Assembly (NCBI RefSeq): GCF_040801785.1
Contig: NZ_CP161805.1
Coordinates: 310,001-374,000, forward strand
DNA from: Sulfitobacter sp. LCG007
GTDB lineage: Bacteria; Pseudomonadota; Alphaproteobacteria; Rhodobacterales; Rhodobacteraceae
DNA: 64,000 nt
Reading direction: 5' to 3'
The notes beneath the pieces are model-generated. The model made no database searches and had not been told where the DNA came from. It saw only the letters and a list, made by a program, of their open reading frames with translations. Of the stretch, positions 9,543 through 20,674 are shown one piece after another. The translations under genes and the position numbers were made by a program. Numbering within the stretch: position 1 is the first letter of the stretch; each line of letters begins with the position of its first letter.

Positions 9543-10439
9543 ATGCGTTCCGACCGTCCCTGGCGGCGCAAGCTGGTCAAGCACGGCTATCAGTTGCTGG
9601 CCGGCCGAGCTCGCGCGCATGGGCAGGATGTCTGGCCCTTCCTGAAGGTCGCCAAGCCCCGGGGCGATGTCCCGGGCGCTATCGACTGGAAAGGCGCGCG
9701 CGCCGGCGCTTTGATGCCCTGGGCGGAGCTGGTTCCGGCATTTGCGGGCAAAGATGTGCTGATTTGCGGTTCAGGCCCCTCGGTCAAGCTGGCCGATGTG
9801 AGCCGCTGGAAGGGCCCGGCGGTCCTGCTCAACGGCGCGCTGAGCCTCGCGGAAAAGCTCGCAGGGCCGGTGATCGGTGCGATCGAGGACGAGCGTTTCA
9901 TCTGGCGCCACCATGAGATGGTCGCCCAGGCGGCAGGTCGCGTGGATCTCTGGCTGCTTTCGCCGTCGGTGCTGCGGGCGCTGCTGAGCTTCGATGAAAC
10001 CTGGGCGCGCAATCGGCGGATATTCCTGATCGACGATCTGGCAAAGCCGGTGAACGGCGCACGGCGTTCGCTTCAGGATGCGGATATTGCGGCCTGTTTC
10101 GAAGGGCAGGACCGACCGCTTGTGTCGCTGCATCCCGAAACCGGGGTGGTACCGGCAGGCACCGTCGCCTTCTCCGCCGCCCAGATCGTGCTCGCGGCTG
10201 GGGCGTCGAATATCGGCTTTCTCGGTGTCGACTTGACCACGGCCAACGCCCCGCGGTTTTACGAGAAAGATGGCGCGCAGGCCAAATCGGGGATCGTCGG
10301 CGCTTTGGGCCGCATCCTTCAGCATTTCGCGGGCTTCGCCGATGTCGCCCGGAGGCGCGGCGTGTTGCTGCGCTGCCATTCGTCCACGTCCGCGCTGCTG
10401 GGTCTCGGCATTCCATATGACAAGGGGCTGGCGGCGTGA
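9543..10439 (+). CDS. Putative glycan-biosynthesis protein with GSGPS Rossmann-like motif
   Basis: A 298-residue protein first in a block of three overlapping glycan genes. It carries DVLICGSGPSVKLADVSRW (GSGPS at residues 76-80), a nucleotide-binding-type motif seen in GT42 sialyltransferases and DUF115/MptE-like enzymes, followed by VLLNGALSLAEKL and, further on, a GASNIGFLGVDLTTAN segment. A role in surface-carbohydrate synthesis is inferred from this motif and from the KpsS-like and GT8 neighbours; the exact reaction is unknown. An in-frame TTG at 9537 is an alternative start. The stop overlaps the next gene's GTG (GTGA). Confidence 0.6.
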   Translation: MRSDRPWRRKLVKHGYQLLAGRARAHGQDVWPFLKVAKPRGDVPGAIDWKGARAGALMPWAELVPAFAGKDVLICGSGPSVKLADVSRWKGPAVLLNGALSLAEKLAGPVIGAIEDERFIWRHHEMVAQAAGRVDLWLLSPSVLRALLSFDETWARNRRIFLIDDLAKPVNGARRSLQDADIAACFEGQDRPLVSLHPETGVVPAGTVAFSAAQIVLAAGASNIGFLGVDLTTANAPRFYEKDGAQAKSGIVGALGRILQHFAGFADVARRRGVLLRCHSSTSALLGLGIPYDKGLAA

Positions 10440-11572
10440 GCCTTCCCTATCGCCGCCCTGCCTTTCTTTCGAACGGAGAGACTTTCTGCGACACGGCGAT
10501 GCGCGCCCTGCTTTGCGACGGCAAGGCGCCGCAGCCGGTCAGCGTCGGCGCGCTGTCGCCCCGGATCGGGCAGCGCGCGCTGCTTGACGCCCATGCCAAC
10601 GGCAAGGGCGGCGGGCTGAAACTGATCGTGGCTGCCGCGCGTCATGCAGGCTTTGCGCAGCTGCTGGAACGCGAGGGCGTCGACCTTCTCTACGTATGGC
10701 GCGGCCTGCGGGGGCGTGACGAGCTGGGCGCGATGGCGGCGCGCGCGGCGGGAATCCCGCGCATCTATTTCGAGGGCGGGCCCATGCCGGGCTGGGTGCA
10801 GATCGACATGGCGGGCGTCAACGCGCGCAGTTCCATCCCGCGCGAGCCCGCCTTCTTCCGGCTCTGGCGCGAGAAAGGTCCGCAGCCGCGCATCGACTGG
10901 CGCTCGCTGCGCGATACGCTCACCGTGCGTCCGCCCCGCCGCAATCTGGTTGCTCAGGAACGCCGCGATGACTGGTCGGACGAGGGACCGTTCCTGTTCT
11001 GCCCGTTCCAGATGAACGCGCCGCGCGATCCGCTGCCCGATGGTGGCTGGGCGGCGGATGCGGGTGAGCTGATGGCGGCGCTGGCCGCGGCGAGCGAGGT
11101 GCTGCCCGAGGGCTGGCATCTGCGGGCCAAACCGCATCCCAATGCGCGCGGTACGCTCGAACCGCTTCTTGCGCAGCACCCGGGCGCGCGGGTCGTCATC
11201 GACAAGGACACGAATTCGCTCGACCAGCTTGCCGCCTCACGCGGAGTGATCACCGTGAATTCCGCGATGGGGCTCGAGGCGTTCTTCCACGACAAGCCGG
11301 TGATCGTGCTCGGGGAAAGCTATTACAGCGGGCTTGGGCGGACCGAAATCGCGCGCAGTGAAGCCGAGCTGGTGGCACTGCTGAAATATCCCGAGGCGCT
11401 GGGATTCGACCGGGAGGCGCGCGACGATCTGATGAACTTCCTCTTCAACGACTATTTCGTGCGCGACGAGGACCTGAAGGAGCATCGCTTCGACGTCGCG
11501 CGGCTGGTCGACCGGCACGCGCGTCATCAGGCGCTTCTCACCGAGGCGCGGAGGGAAGCGTTCGATGCCTGA
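10436..11572 (+). CDS. KpsS/KpsC-like capsule polysaccharide biosynthesis protein
   Basis: A 378-residue cytoplasmic protein. The second half matches the capsule Kdo-transferase/export family (KpsS, LipB): LRAKPHPNA, a DTNSLDQLAASRGVITVNSAMGLEAFFHDKP segment in two blocks (residues about 261-290), and VIVLGESYYSGLG. KpsS-type enzymes add Kdo linkers to capsule lipid acceptors; other capsule genes (export ABC, kpsF/U) are not in the window. The start is GTG at 10436, overlapping the previous stop, and the 3' end overlaps the GT8 gene by 8 bp, indicating tight translational coupling. Confidence 0.75.
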   Translation: MSLPYRRPAFLSNGETFCDTAMRALLCDGKAPQPVSVGALSPRIGQRALLDAHANGKGGGLKLIVAAARHAGFAQLLEREGVDLLYVWRGLRGRDELGAMAARAAGIPRIYFEGGPMPGWVQIDMAGVNARSSIPREPAFFRLWREKGPQPRIDWRSLRDTLTVRPPRRNLVAQERRDDWSDEGPFLFCPFQMNAPRDPLPDGGWAADAGELMAALAAASEVLPEGWHLRAKPHPNARGTLEPLLAQHPGARVVIDKDTNSLDQLAASRGVITVNSAMGLEAFFHDKPVIVLGESYYSGLGRTEIARSEAELVALLKYPEALGFDREARDDLMNFLFNDYFVRDEDLKEHRFDVARLVDRHARHQALLTEARREAFDA

Positions 11573-12443
11573 TCCGACACGCGTCGTGTTCCTGACCGAT
11601 GCGGGGTTCCTGCGGCCGACGCTTGTCGCGCTCGCCTCGCTGCTCGATAGTGCCACCTCCCCGGTTGAGGTGCATTTCACCAGCTGGCGGCTTTCCGAGC
11701 GGGACCGGGACGCCGCCCGGCGCGTCGCGGAGCATTGGCCAGGTCACAGCCTCAGGGTTCACCAGCTCGACGAGGACTGGCTCAGGGACGCGCAATCGCC
11801 GAAAACCACCATTCCGCCCAACGCGCTGGGCAAGCTTTTCCTGCCGCGCCTCGTGCCCGACCGCTTTGTCTACATCGACGGCGACATCCTCGTGCGCCGG
11901 GACCTGTCCCCTCTCATGATGTTGGACCTGGGCGACAACCTGCTGGGCGGGGTGCCGGACTATGTGGTCTCGCGCTGGGCTGCGGAGGGACGGCAGGACC
12001 GCATCGACGGTCTGCGCCCTGTGATGGGGGATGTCCCCGCGGCGCGCTACGTCAATTCGGGTGTGCTGGTGTTCGACAGCCCCCGCATCCGTTCCGATGC
12101 CGCGCTGAGGGCCGAGATGGAGGACCTGAGCGCTGCGCGCGGCTTTAAGACGGTGGATCAGGACCGCATCAACCAGATCTTCGCAGGGCGCATCGCGGTG
12201 CTCGATCCGGCGTGGAACGCGAGCTGGGGCAGGGTAGGGCCGCATCGGGCCTGGATGGAGAAATCGGGCATCGAGCCGATGGCGCGCCCGCAAGGTGGTG
12301 CGGCGATCGTGCATTTCCACGGGCCCGCCAAGCCTTGGCACAGGCCTGGCCTCAAGACGCTCAGCAAGGGCGCGCGTGCAGTGGTCGAGTACCGGCTTTT
12401 CCTGCGCCGCTTCCGCAAGCTCTTTCCCGACCTCGTGCCCTGA
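11565..12443 (+). CDS. Family 8 glycosyltransferase
   Basis: Transfers a sugar (often galactose or glucose) from a UDP-sugar to a glycan acceptor with retention of configuration. The 292-residue product shows GT8 features: VVFLTDAGFLRPTLVALASLL at the N-terminus, the metal-binding DGD in FVYIDGDILVRRDL (residues 105-107), YVNSGVLVFD, DQDRINQIF, and the C-terminal HFHGPAKPW motif. Similar proteins include LgtC and RfaJ/WaaJ, which build LPS. The overlap with the KpsS-like gene suggests they act on the same surface polysaccharide or LPS core. It converges with the Lrp gene, whose stop is four bases away. Confidence 0.85.
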   Translation: MPDPTRVVFLTDAGFLRPTLVALASLLDSATSPVEVHFTSWRLSERDRDAARRVAEHWPGHSLRVHQLDEDWLRDAQSPKTTIPPNALGKLFLPRLVPDRFVYIDGDILVRRDLSPLMMLDLGDNLLGGVPDYVVSRWAAEGRQDRIDGLRPVMGDVPAARYVNSGVLVFDSPRIRSDAALRAEMEDLSAARGFKTVDQDRINQIFAGRIAVLDPAWNASWGRVGPHRAWMEKSGIEPMARPQGGAAIVHFHGPAKPWHRPGLKTLSKGARAVVEYRLFLRRFRKLFPDLVP

Positions 12444-12446
12444 GGA

Positions 12447-12905
12447 TCAGATCGGGACCTCGGTCGTCGACTTCAGCTCTTTCAGCACGAAGCTGGAATG
12501 CACCTCGCGGACATTGGAACTGCGCAGCAGCACCTGCGACATGAAACGTTCGTAGGCTTCGACGTCGGCCACCCGGATCTTGAGCTGATAATCCGCCCCC
12601 CCGGAGGTCGCGAGGCATTCGACGATTTCCGGATGTCCGTCGATCAGCCGCGCAAAGCCCGCGACGGTCGCTTCCGCGTGATCGGCAAGAGAGATCGCCG
12701 CCAGCACCGTCAGCTTGCAGCCCGCCCGCGCCGGATCGAGCAGCGCCACGCGCGCCCGGATCAACCCGGAAGCCTCGAAATCCTGCAGCCTGCGCCAGAC
12801 CGTGCTCTGTGCCATTCCGCAGCGTTCGGTGAGCTGGGCCAGCGATAGCGAGGAGTCTCGCTGGATTTCCCGCAGAAGGCGTCGTTCGGGATCAGAAAAT
12901 TCCAT
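12447..12905 (-). CDS. Lrp/AsnC family transcriptional regulator
   Basis: A 152-residue feast/famine regulator: N-terminal HTH (SDPERRLLREIQRDSSLSL..., CGMAQSTVWRRLQDFEASGLI) followed by an AsnC ligand-binding domain (GCKLTVLAAISL, ECLATSGGADYQLKI). Such proteins bind amino acids and regulate amino-acid or nitrogen genes, usually including their own. The ATG at 12905 is chosen; an in-frame TTG at 12914 would add three residues. A 12-bp perfect palindrome lies about 37 bp upstream and may be the autoregulatory site. The target genes are not evident from the neighbours. Confidence 0.88.
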   Translation of the reverse strand: MEFSDPERRLLREIQRDSSLSLAQLTERCGMAQSTVWRRLQDFEASGLIRARVALLDPARAGCKLTVLAAISLADHAEATVAGFARLIDGHPEIVECLATSGGADYQLKIRVADVEAYERFMSQVLLRSSNVREVHSSFVLKELKSTTEVPI

Positions 12906-12941
12906 TGATGACAAATACTTCGGACAGAGTTTCTGGAGATA

Positions 12942-12953
12942 CAGTATATACTG
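12942..12953. promoter_or_regulatory. Palindrome upstream of lrp-like gene, possible operator
   Basis: CAGTATATACTG is a perfect 12-bp AT-rich palindrome in a GC-rich context, within the upstream region of the minus-strand Lrp gene. Lrp-family proteins often bind near their own promoters. The assignment is inference only. Confidence 0.35.
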
Positions 12954-13019
12954 GAAATCTGGCGGGAAAAGGCGCTTCGGCGGACCAGTCGATGTCGTCC
13001 GCGCAACGCCGCACGGATT

Positions 13020-13508
13020 TCATATGTCGTTGCGGGGGATGCGCAGGACCTGGCCCGGGAAGATTCGATCCGGGTTGCTCAGGATATGCTGGTTGGCCTC
13101 GAAGATGGGCTGGAAATCCGCACTGCCGTACTGTTCCCGGGCGATCCTGATCAGCGTATCCCCGGATCGCACGGTGTAGGGCTGCCAGCCGCGGTAGCCT
13201 GCCAGGATTCCGGGTCCGTAAAGCACCGGCACGACAACCGACGGCCCGTCCTCGTTGCCGGTGTCGTCGGCGAGCGTCAGAAAGAGGCGGTTGAGCTGAA
13301 AGCTGTTGTCCTCGGGTATGTCGATCGCGCCCTGGAACTGTCTGAGGCCAAGCGACCCGACGGTGAGGAAGGACGCATATTCGTCATGTCCCTCGGTGAC
13401 CCGGACGCTCAGCGTGCCTTCGAAGGCCGTCGCGTTTCCGGCGATCAGGATGGTGGAGCCGACGATGTCGAGCGGTTGGGGCTGCTGTATGTCGAGCGTC
13501 ACGGGCAT
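13020..13508 (-). CDS. LysM-domain protein with N-terminal Ig-like (Gmad2-like) domain
   Basis: A 162-residue protein. The C-terminal ~45 residues are a LysM peptidoglycan/chitin-type carbohydrate-binding module ([17 protein letters not shown]...[24 protein letters not shown]). The N-terminal ~105 residues ([33 protein letters not shown]) resemble Gmad2-type immunoglobulin-like domains of cell-envelope proteins. No signal peptide is visible, which is odd for a wall-binding protein. The ATG at 13508 has a G-rich SD ahead and fits the domain start; an in-frame TTG at 13547 is the alternative. It lies downstream of pnp, beyond a terminator. Confidence 0.75.
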   Translation of the reverse strand: MPVTLDIQQPQPLDIVGSTILIAGNATAFEGTLSVRVTEGHDEYASFLTVGSLGLRQFQGAIDIPEDNSFQLNRLFLTLADDTGNEDGPSVVVPVLYGPGILAGYRGWQPYTVRSGDTLIRIAREQYGSADFQPIFEANQHILSNPDRIFPGQVLRIPRNDI

Positions 13509-13598
13509 TGAAATGTCCCCCCGGATTCTCAAATGCGTATCGTTCAATCAGACCGATCATACACGAAAAACCGAAGGTGGGTAAGCAATCGTCTTTCC

Positions 13599-13631
13599 CA
13601 AAAAAGAAACCCCCGGCGTGGCCGGGGGTTT
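13599..13631 (-). terminator. Rho-independent terminator of pnp
   Basis: On the minus strand, AAACCCCCGGC-ca-CGCCGGGGGTTT-type sequence forms a strong hairpin followed by TTTCTTTTTT, about 25-30 bp after the pnp stop. Confidence 0.85.
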
Positions 13632-13656
13632 GCATCGTCTCAGGGCAGGCTGCGGA

Positions 13657-15789
<2,133 letters not shown>

Positions 15790-16172
15790 CTACGTTTCCT
15801 GTGTAGGCCTCTCGGGCCATTGCATAGGGGGCGAATTCCCCCTGACTCCTGTATCTTTTTTTCTGGCGCTGGAGTCCGGGCGCCGGATTTTCAGATTGTG
15901 CGGCTATAAAGGAGAATGGCCTCGATGGGAAGGGAGCGGTTCTTGACCCGCAATGCCATGCCTTCTGGCACGCGATGCACGAAATTCGCCTTCAGCGGGC
16001 CGCATTTTAACCTTGTTCAGAATCCGTTTGCAGCGGTGTCGGAGCTGCCCTTTACATGCTCTGGCAACCGGAGCATATTCGCTTGTTCGATCACACGGGG
16101 GGTGGCGGGATCGGGCGTGTACAGTGGGAGGGGCCGGCCAGGCCTCGCGAGAAGTCGGGTGATTTGACGAAT
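15790..16172. other. Intergenic region between divergent pnp and histidine kinase
   Basis: About 380 bp without a convincing gene. It must hold the pnp promoter and leader and the promoter of the kinase. A frame open from 16056 runs into the kinase, but its first 39 residues look like translated leader. No clear operator or RNA structure was recognised. Confidence 0.6.
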
Positions 16173-17279
16173 ATGAAAGCCGTGCCTCATCCTAACCAGG
16201 AGCAGCGACTCCGGGCTCTGCATTCCTATGAGATCCTGGATACCGACAGGGAAAAGGATTTCGACGATATCGCCCAGCTCGCCGCGGCGATCTGCGAGGC
16301 GCCCGTCAGTCTGATCAGCCTCGTCGACGCGGATCGGCAATGGTTCAAGGCCGAGACCGGATTCGGCCAGACCCAGACTCCGTTGTCCATGTCGATCTGT
16401 TCGCATGCGATCCTGGAAGAGGAATTCGTCGAGATCAGCGACACGCTGAACGACCCCCGGGCCGCGGAAAACCCTCTTGTGTGCGGCGAGCCGGGCGTGC
16501 GCTTCTACGCGGGGGCGCTGCTGACCACCGAAGGGGGGCTGCCGATCGGGACCCTCTGCGTTCTGGACTACAAGCCCCGGACGCTGACTCCGTTGCAGCG
16601 CGACGCCCTTCGGGTCCTGGCAAGACAGGTCATGATGCAATTCGAGATGCGCAAGGCGCTGCGGTCGGCGGAACTTCTGCGTCACGAGGTCGACCATAGG
16701 GTCAAGAATTCCCTGCAGTCGCTTTCGGCGCTGGCGCGCATCCAGCTGCGCAGCCTGCGCTCGGATGAGGCGGTCTCGGCGATGACCTCGTTCCGCGCCC
16801 GCCTCGACGCCGTGTCGGCGCTGCATGAACATCTCTATCGTTTCGACAGCGCCGTGAACCTCGACCTGGGCGAATACATCCGCAGCGTCTGCACCTATCT
16901 GATGCCTACCCTGCCGTCGGGAGTCTCGTTGGATGTCGAAGCCAAATACGTAAGGGTTTCGGCGAGCCAGGCGGTGTCCGTCGGCACACTGGTGAACGAA
17001 TTCGTCGCCAATTCGCTCAAGCATGCCTTTCCCGAAGGAGAGGGGTCGATCCGCGTCAGCATGCACCATGAGCAGGACGGAATGTTCCGCGTTCTGCTGG
17101 CGGATGACGGCATCGGCGCGGCAGAGGACGCGGCAGAGGAAAGCGGCGGGCTCGGCCTCAAGATCATCGAGGTCGCCTGCATGGAGCTCGGCTGCGAGCT
17201 CGAGGTCGTGGACGTCGAGCGCGGCTACGCGCGCAGCATCACGTTCAGGCCAGAGCACGAGGTCTACTCCCACAGGTAG
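16173..17279 (+). CDS. Soluble GAF-domain sensor histidine kinase (HWE/HisKA_2 type)
   Basis: A 368-residue cytoplasmic sensor kinase. A GAF domain (about 28-155; DFDDIAQLAAAICEAPVSLISLVD, VCGEPGVRFYAGALL, IGTLCVLD) is followed by a HisKA_2/HWE dimerisation box with phospho-acceptor His175 in RHEVDHRVKNSLQ and an HATPase_c domain (N box NEFVANSLKHAF, G box DDGIGAAED...GGLGLKII). No transmembrane segment and no adjacent response regulator. This architecture is common in light, redox or general-stress signalling, but the signal is unknown. The ATG at 16173 is used; an in-frame TTG at 16164 is possible. Confidence 0.9.
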   Translation: MKAVPHPNQEQRLRALHSYEILDTDREKDFDDIAQLAAAICEAPVSLISLVDADRQWFKAETGFGQTQTPLSMSICSHAILEEEFVEISDTLNDPRAAENPLVCGEPGVRFYAGALLTTEGGLPIGTLCVLDYKPRTLTPLQRDALRVLARQVMMQFEMRKALRSAELLRHEVDHRVKNSLQSLSALARIQLRSLRSDEAVSAMTSFRARLDAVSALHEHLYRFDSAVNLDLGEYIRSVCTYLMPTLPSGVSLDVEAKYVRVSASQAVSVGTLVNEFVANSLKHAFPEGEGSIRVSMHHEQDGMFRVLLADDGIGAAEDAAEESGGLGLKIIEVACMELGCELEVVDVERGYARSITFRPEHEVYSHR

Positions 17280-17297
17280 GGATCGCCGGCCGCAACG

Positions 17298-17324
17298 AAA
17301 AAACCGCGCCGGAGGGGCGCGGTT
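17298..17324 (-). terminator. Rho-independent terminator of rpsO
   Basis: On the minus strand a 9-bp stem AACCGCGCC/GGCGCGGTT with a 5-nt loop is followed directly by TTTTTT, about 75 bp after the rpsO stop. It may also end the convergent kinase transcript. Confidence 0.8.
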
Positions 17325-17397
17325 CTTGTGTCTTGCGGTCTTTTAACCGGCGGAAGCACGGGCCTGACGACGGCAAGCCCGGGCTCCTGCGTCCGGT

Positions 17398-17667
17398 TCA
17401 GCGACGCAGGCCGAGACGCTTGATCAGGTCCTGATAGCGCGATTCGTCCTTGCCCTTGACGTAGTCGAGAAGCTTGCGGCGCGTGGCGACCATCTTCAGA
17501 AGGCCACGGCGGCCGTGGTTGTCCTTCTTGTGCGTCTTGAAATGCTCGGTCAGCGTCGCGATCCGCGAGCTGAGGATGGCGACCTGTACTTCGGGCGAGC
17601 CGGTGTCGCCCTCGGTGGTGCCGTATTCCTTGATCAGACGGGTCTTTTCTTCCGCGGTGATCGACAT
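17398..17667 (-). CDS. rpsO: 30S ribosomal protein S15
   Basis: Primary 16S rRNA-binding protein that organises the platform of the small subunit. The 89-residue product is textbook S15: [58 protein letters not shown] and [13 protein letters not shown]. The ATG at 17667 has GGAGAG upstream. It lies at the end of the rbfA-truB cluster and ends in its own terminator. Confidence 0.98.
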   Translation of the reverse strand: MSITAEEKTRLIKEYGTTEGDTGSPEVQVAILSSRIATLTEHFKTHKKDNHGRRGLLKMVATRRKLLDYVKGKDESRYQDLIKRLGLRR

Positions 17668-17875
17668 CGTGCTCTCCTTTCGGTTTCGAAATGACGGCGC
17701 CGGCCGGGATGTCGTCCAGCACGGGCCCGGGAATCTCCGGTTCGGTGCAGACCGTGCCGGAGAAGCGGGCATATATGTGGATTCTCGCGCCTTGGCAAAC
17801 CCTCTTTGCCGGTCGGGCCCTGGTGTCGGGAAAGCGCGCCGTCGGTCCGGATCGAGGGGCGCCGATGAACCGGCG

Positions 17876-18418
17876 TCAGGCGTGCGCCGGAAAGGGGGCC
17901 TCCCAGATGCGCGGTTCGCGGGCATAGGGCAGGTACAGCGGATGGCGGGGGTGCCCGTCGCGGCTGAGCCCGAGGTGATGCATCGCGACGCCCGCGGCGC
18001 GCAACATCGCCTCCACCTCCAAGCCGCGTCCGAGATGCGCGCCATGCACGCCCCAGGCCACGATCAGCAGATCGGCCCATCGCGCGCACTCCAGGATGGC
18101 CGCGTCGTTCGCCGGGCCGACCGGTTGTTCCGCCCGGCGCAAGTCCGCCGGGGCGGTGGCGCGCCAGGCGAAGAGATTGCAGACCCGGAAAGCCCCGAAG
18201 CCCAGACGCAGGGCCCGGCGCTGGCAGCGTTCGACGGTCGGATCGTTCTGCACCTCGCTCGCGGTCGAGGGGTTCAGCATCACATAGCCGAGCCGTCCGC
18301 CCGCCGGGTCCCACCTGCGGGTCAGGGCATAGCGGTAGACCGCGCAGTCCGAGTAGATCGCCTGCGATGCGATCCCGTCGGCGACGTGGTTCCGGACGAT
18401 CGTGGAAGGTTCAGCCAC
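17876..18418 (-). CDS. DUF1643 domain-containing protein
   Basis: A 180-residue protein of the DUF1643 family, recognised from [55 protein letters not shown] (in blocks) and [11 protein letters not shown]. The biochemical role of the family is unknown. The GTG at 18418 overlaps the truB stop by eight bases, so it is co-translated with truB; rpsO follows about 210 bp later. Its place between tRNA-modification and ribosomal genes hints at an RNA-linked role, but this is only context. Confidence 0.8.
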   Translation of the reverse strand: MAEPSTIVRNHVADGIASQAIYSDCAVYRYALTRRWDPAGGRLGYVMLNPSTASEVQNDPTVERCQRRALRLGFGAFRVCNLFAWRATAPADLRRAEQPVGPANDAAILECARWADLLIVAWGVHGAHLGRGLEVEAMLRAAGVAMHHLGLSRDGHPRHPLYLPYAREPRIWEAPFPAHA

Positions 18419-19322
18419 CGCTGCCGAACACCCGGCTCGGATGCAGCTCGCCGGACCTGTAGCGTCCCACGGCCACCGCCCTGCCTTCGAAGGAGGCCCA
18501 GCATTCGTCGCCGTATTCGATGTCGCGGGCCAGCACCATGCCGGGGTTGCCGTTGCGGAGCCGTGCCGCGCCATCGGCGGTAGCCGCGACTTCGGGCAGA
18601 TCCGCCAGCCCCTGCTCGAGCGGGAGGAGGAAATCATCGAGTTCCGGCGTCCGCGCCATCGCCTCGATACGCTCCATGCTCAGCCCCTGTTCGGCCTCGA
18701 AGGGCCCGGACCAGATCCGCCGCAGGGTCGTGACATGGCCCCTGCACCCCAGCGCATCGCCGAGGTCGCGTGCGATCGCCCGCACGTAGCCGCCCTTGCC
18801 GCAGACCATCTCGAGCACCACGTGGTCGGGATCGGGTCGGTCCAGCAGAAGCAGCGATTCGACGAAAAGGGGCCGTGCCGCGAGTTCCATCGTCTCGCCC
18901 TCGCGCGCGCGCTTGTAGGCGCGCTGGCCGTCGATCTTGACCGCCGAGAACTGCGGCGGGACCTGCTCGATGTCGCCGACGAACCGGCCGAGCGCCGACT
19001 TGATTGTCGCCTCGTCCGGCCGCAGGTCGCTTTGCGCGATCACTTCGCCCTCGGCATCGTCGGTGTTCGTGGCCTGCCCGAGCCGGACCGTGAAGACGTA
19101 GGCCTTCATCGCGTCGGTGATGTAGGGCACGGTTTTGGTCGCATCGCCCAGTGCCACCGCCAGCACGCCTGTCGCCTCGGGATCGAGCGTTCCGGCATGG
19201 CCCGCCTTCATCGCGTCGAAGGCCCAGCGGACCTTGTTGACCACGGCGGTCGAGGTCGGCCCCGCGGGCTTGTCGACCACCAGCCATCCTGAAATATCTC
19301 GCCCCTTGCGCTTGCGTGCCAT
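18411..19322 (-). CDS. truB: tRNA pseudouridine-55 synthase TruB
   Basis: Forms pseudouridine at position 55 of the tRNA T-loop. The 303-residue product has [20 protein letters not shown], the catalytic Asp47 in [14 protein letters not shown], the DAEGEVI region, and a C-terminal PUA-like part ([45 protein letters not shown], in blocks). It lies downstream of rbfA and the phosphodiester glycosidase gene in one direction, a usual ribosome-assembly grouping. Confidence 0.97.
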   Translation of the reverse strand: MARKRKGRDISGWLVVDKPAGPTSTAVVNKVRWAFDAMKAGHAGTLDPEATGVLAVALGDATKTVPYITDAMKAYVFTVRLGQATNTDDAEGEVIAQSDLRPDEATIKSALGRFVGDIEQVPPQFSAVKIDGQRAYKRAREGETMELAARPLFVESLLLLDRPDPDHVVLEMVCGKGGYVRAIARDLGDALGCRGHVTTLRRIWSGPFEAEQGLSMERIEAMARTPELDDFLLPLEQGLADLPEVAATADGAARLRNGNPGMVLARDIEYGDECWASFEGRAVAVGRYRSGELHPSRVFGSGG

Positions 19323-19432
19323 GACTTCGGCCCCCTATTGCGAACAGGGCGCGACCCATAGCGCGACGGGCCGCGCTTGCCCAGCCCCTGTCGTCCGGTC
19401 CTGCCGCGGATGCTCCGTCTTCGGGTGCGAGG

Positions 19433-20188
19433 TCAGGACGCTTCGGACGTCACCAGTCCGACGATGGGACCGAGGCTGAAACCGAAATCGTTGCGCCCCA
19501 GTCCCGGCGCGTACAGCCGCGACACGCTGCCATCGAAGTACAGGGCCTGCGGCAGCTTGAGGTGATCGCGGAAGAAGCTGCCGAACTGGTGGAAGTTGAC
19601 CGCCTCATCGGAAATGACGAACACCGCCCGCTTGCCGTCGGCGGTCGTGCCCACCCCGTTGCGCACGTAGACCGATGTGCCGTCCTGAAGGAAACGCGGA
19701 TGCAGCTCTCCGTCGATGACGAGCATCGGCCCGGACTGCGTCGCATAGCGGCAGTCGGGACGTTCGCGCGCATAGCGGTCGGTTTCCATGACGTCCGCCC
19801 GGCCGTCGCCGAGGCAGAACACGCCGTTGGGCAGGAGCCCGAAATTTCCGCCACTCGCCCGTTCGACCAGTGGCCGGATCTCGCGGCCGTCCTCGACATA
19901 AAGGCCGACTGGGGCGCGGTCCTCGTGATACATGCCCGCGTTCATCCCGAAGGCAAGATGTTCTCCGCGGTCCGACAGCGCCCGCTCGATGGCGAGGAAT
20001 TGCCCGTAGGGCGCGCCCGCTTCGTCGTAGAGGAAAAGTCGCAGGTCTGCCTGATCCATGTCGACCTCGCAGACCGTGTAGCGCGCGCCGAGGTAGCTTT
20101 CGCCCCGACAGGCCGAACCGTCCCCCGCCGCCGCGCAGGAACCTAGAGCGGCAAGTGCCGCAGCCCAGAGCCGTCCCGCCCGTTTCAT
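19433..20188 (-). CDS. Phosphodiester glycosidase family (DUF2233/NAGPA) exported protein
   Basis: A 251-residue protein with an N-terminal signal sequence ([18 protein letters not shown]...AAAG), hence probably periplasmic. The NAGPA/DUF2233 core is visible: [89 protein letters not shown] and [13 protein letters not shown]. Family members cleave GlcNAc-1-phosphodiester or related sugar bonds. The start codon overlaps the rbfA stop (ATGA), so a presumed envelope enzyme is embedded in a translation operon. Confidence 0.85.
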   Translation of the reverse strand: MKRAGRLWAAALAALGSCAAAGDGSACRGESYLGARYTVCEVDMDQADLRLFLYDEAGAPYGQFLAIERALSDRGEHLAFGMNAGMYHEDRAPVGLYVEDGREIRPLVERASGGNFGLLPNGVFCLGDGRADVMETDRYARERPDCRYATQSGPMLVIDGELHPRFLQDGTSVYVRNGVGTTADGKRAVFVISDEAVNFHQFGSFFRDHLKLPQALYFDGSVSRLYAPGLGRNDFGFSLGPIVGLVTSEAS

Positions 20189-20592
20189 TCGGTTCCCGTG
20201 TCGCGCCGCACCGCATCCTGCTGAAGCATGCGCCGCGTCTCGTCCATCCGGTCGAAGGTCTCGTCGATCTGGAACCGCAGATCCGGCGCGAACTTCAGGG
20301 CGAGCTTCTTCGACACCATGCGCCGCAGCTCTCCCCGGTTGCGCGCCAGAAGCTTCAGGACGTCTTCGCGACCCTCGCCGCCAAGGGGCAGCACGAAGGC
20401 GGTGGCGATACGCAGATCGGGCGAAGTGCGTACCTCTCCGACGGTGATCGAGAGGCGGTTCAGTTCGGGGTCATGGACGTCGCCGCGTGCCAGCACTTCC
20501 GAGAGCGACCGCCGGATCAGCTCGCCTACACGGAGCTGGCGCTGCGAGGGGCCGGAGCCTTCATGAGTTCGGTTGCGTGTCATACCCCCCAT
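20185..20592 (-). CDS. rbfA: Ribosome-binding factor A
   Basis: A cold-adaptation and 30S-maturation factor that binds near helix 1 of 16S rRNA. 135 residues; [33 protein letters not shown] and the KH-like core [21 protein letters not shown] are diagnostic. Two starts are possible, ATG at 20592 or ATG at 20583 (MTRNRTHEG), the latter having a G-run just ahead. First gene of the minus-strand translation cluster and divergent from dapB. Confidence 0.95.
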   Translation of the reverse strand: MGGMTRNRTHEGSGPSQRQLRVGELIRRSLSEVLARGDVHDPELNRLSITVGEVRTSPDLRIATAFVLPLGGEGREDVLKLLARNRGELRRMVSKKLALKFAPDLRFQIDETFDRMDETRRMLQQDAVRRDTGTE

Positions 20593-20674
20593 CTAAGCCG
20601 GTATCCGGGCTTTGCCAAGCCGGGCGGGACCGGCTAAGCAGGCCTGAAACGACGTCAACAGGGGGCAGCGCATC

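Noticed and set aside
16056-16172. N-terminal extension of the histidine kinase from ATG 16056
   Set aside because: The extra 39 residues are Gly/Pro/Arg-rich and lie outside the GAF domain; the ATG at 16173 fits the family start better.
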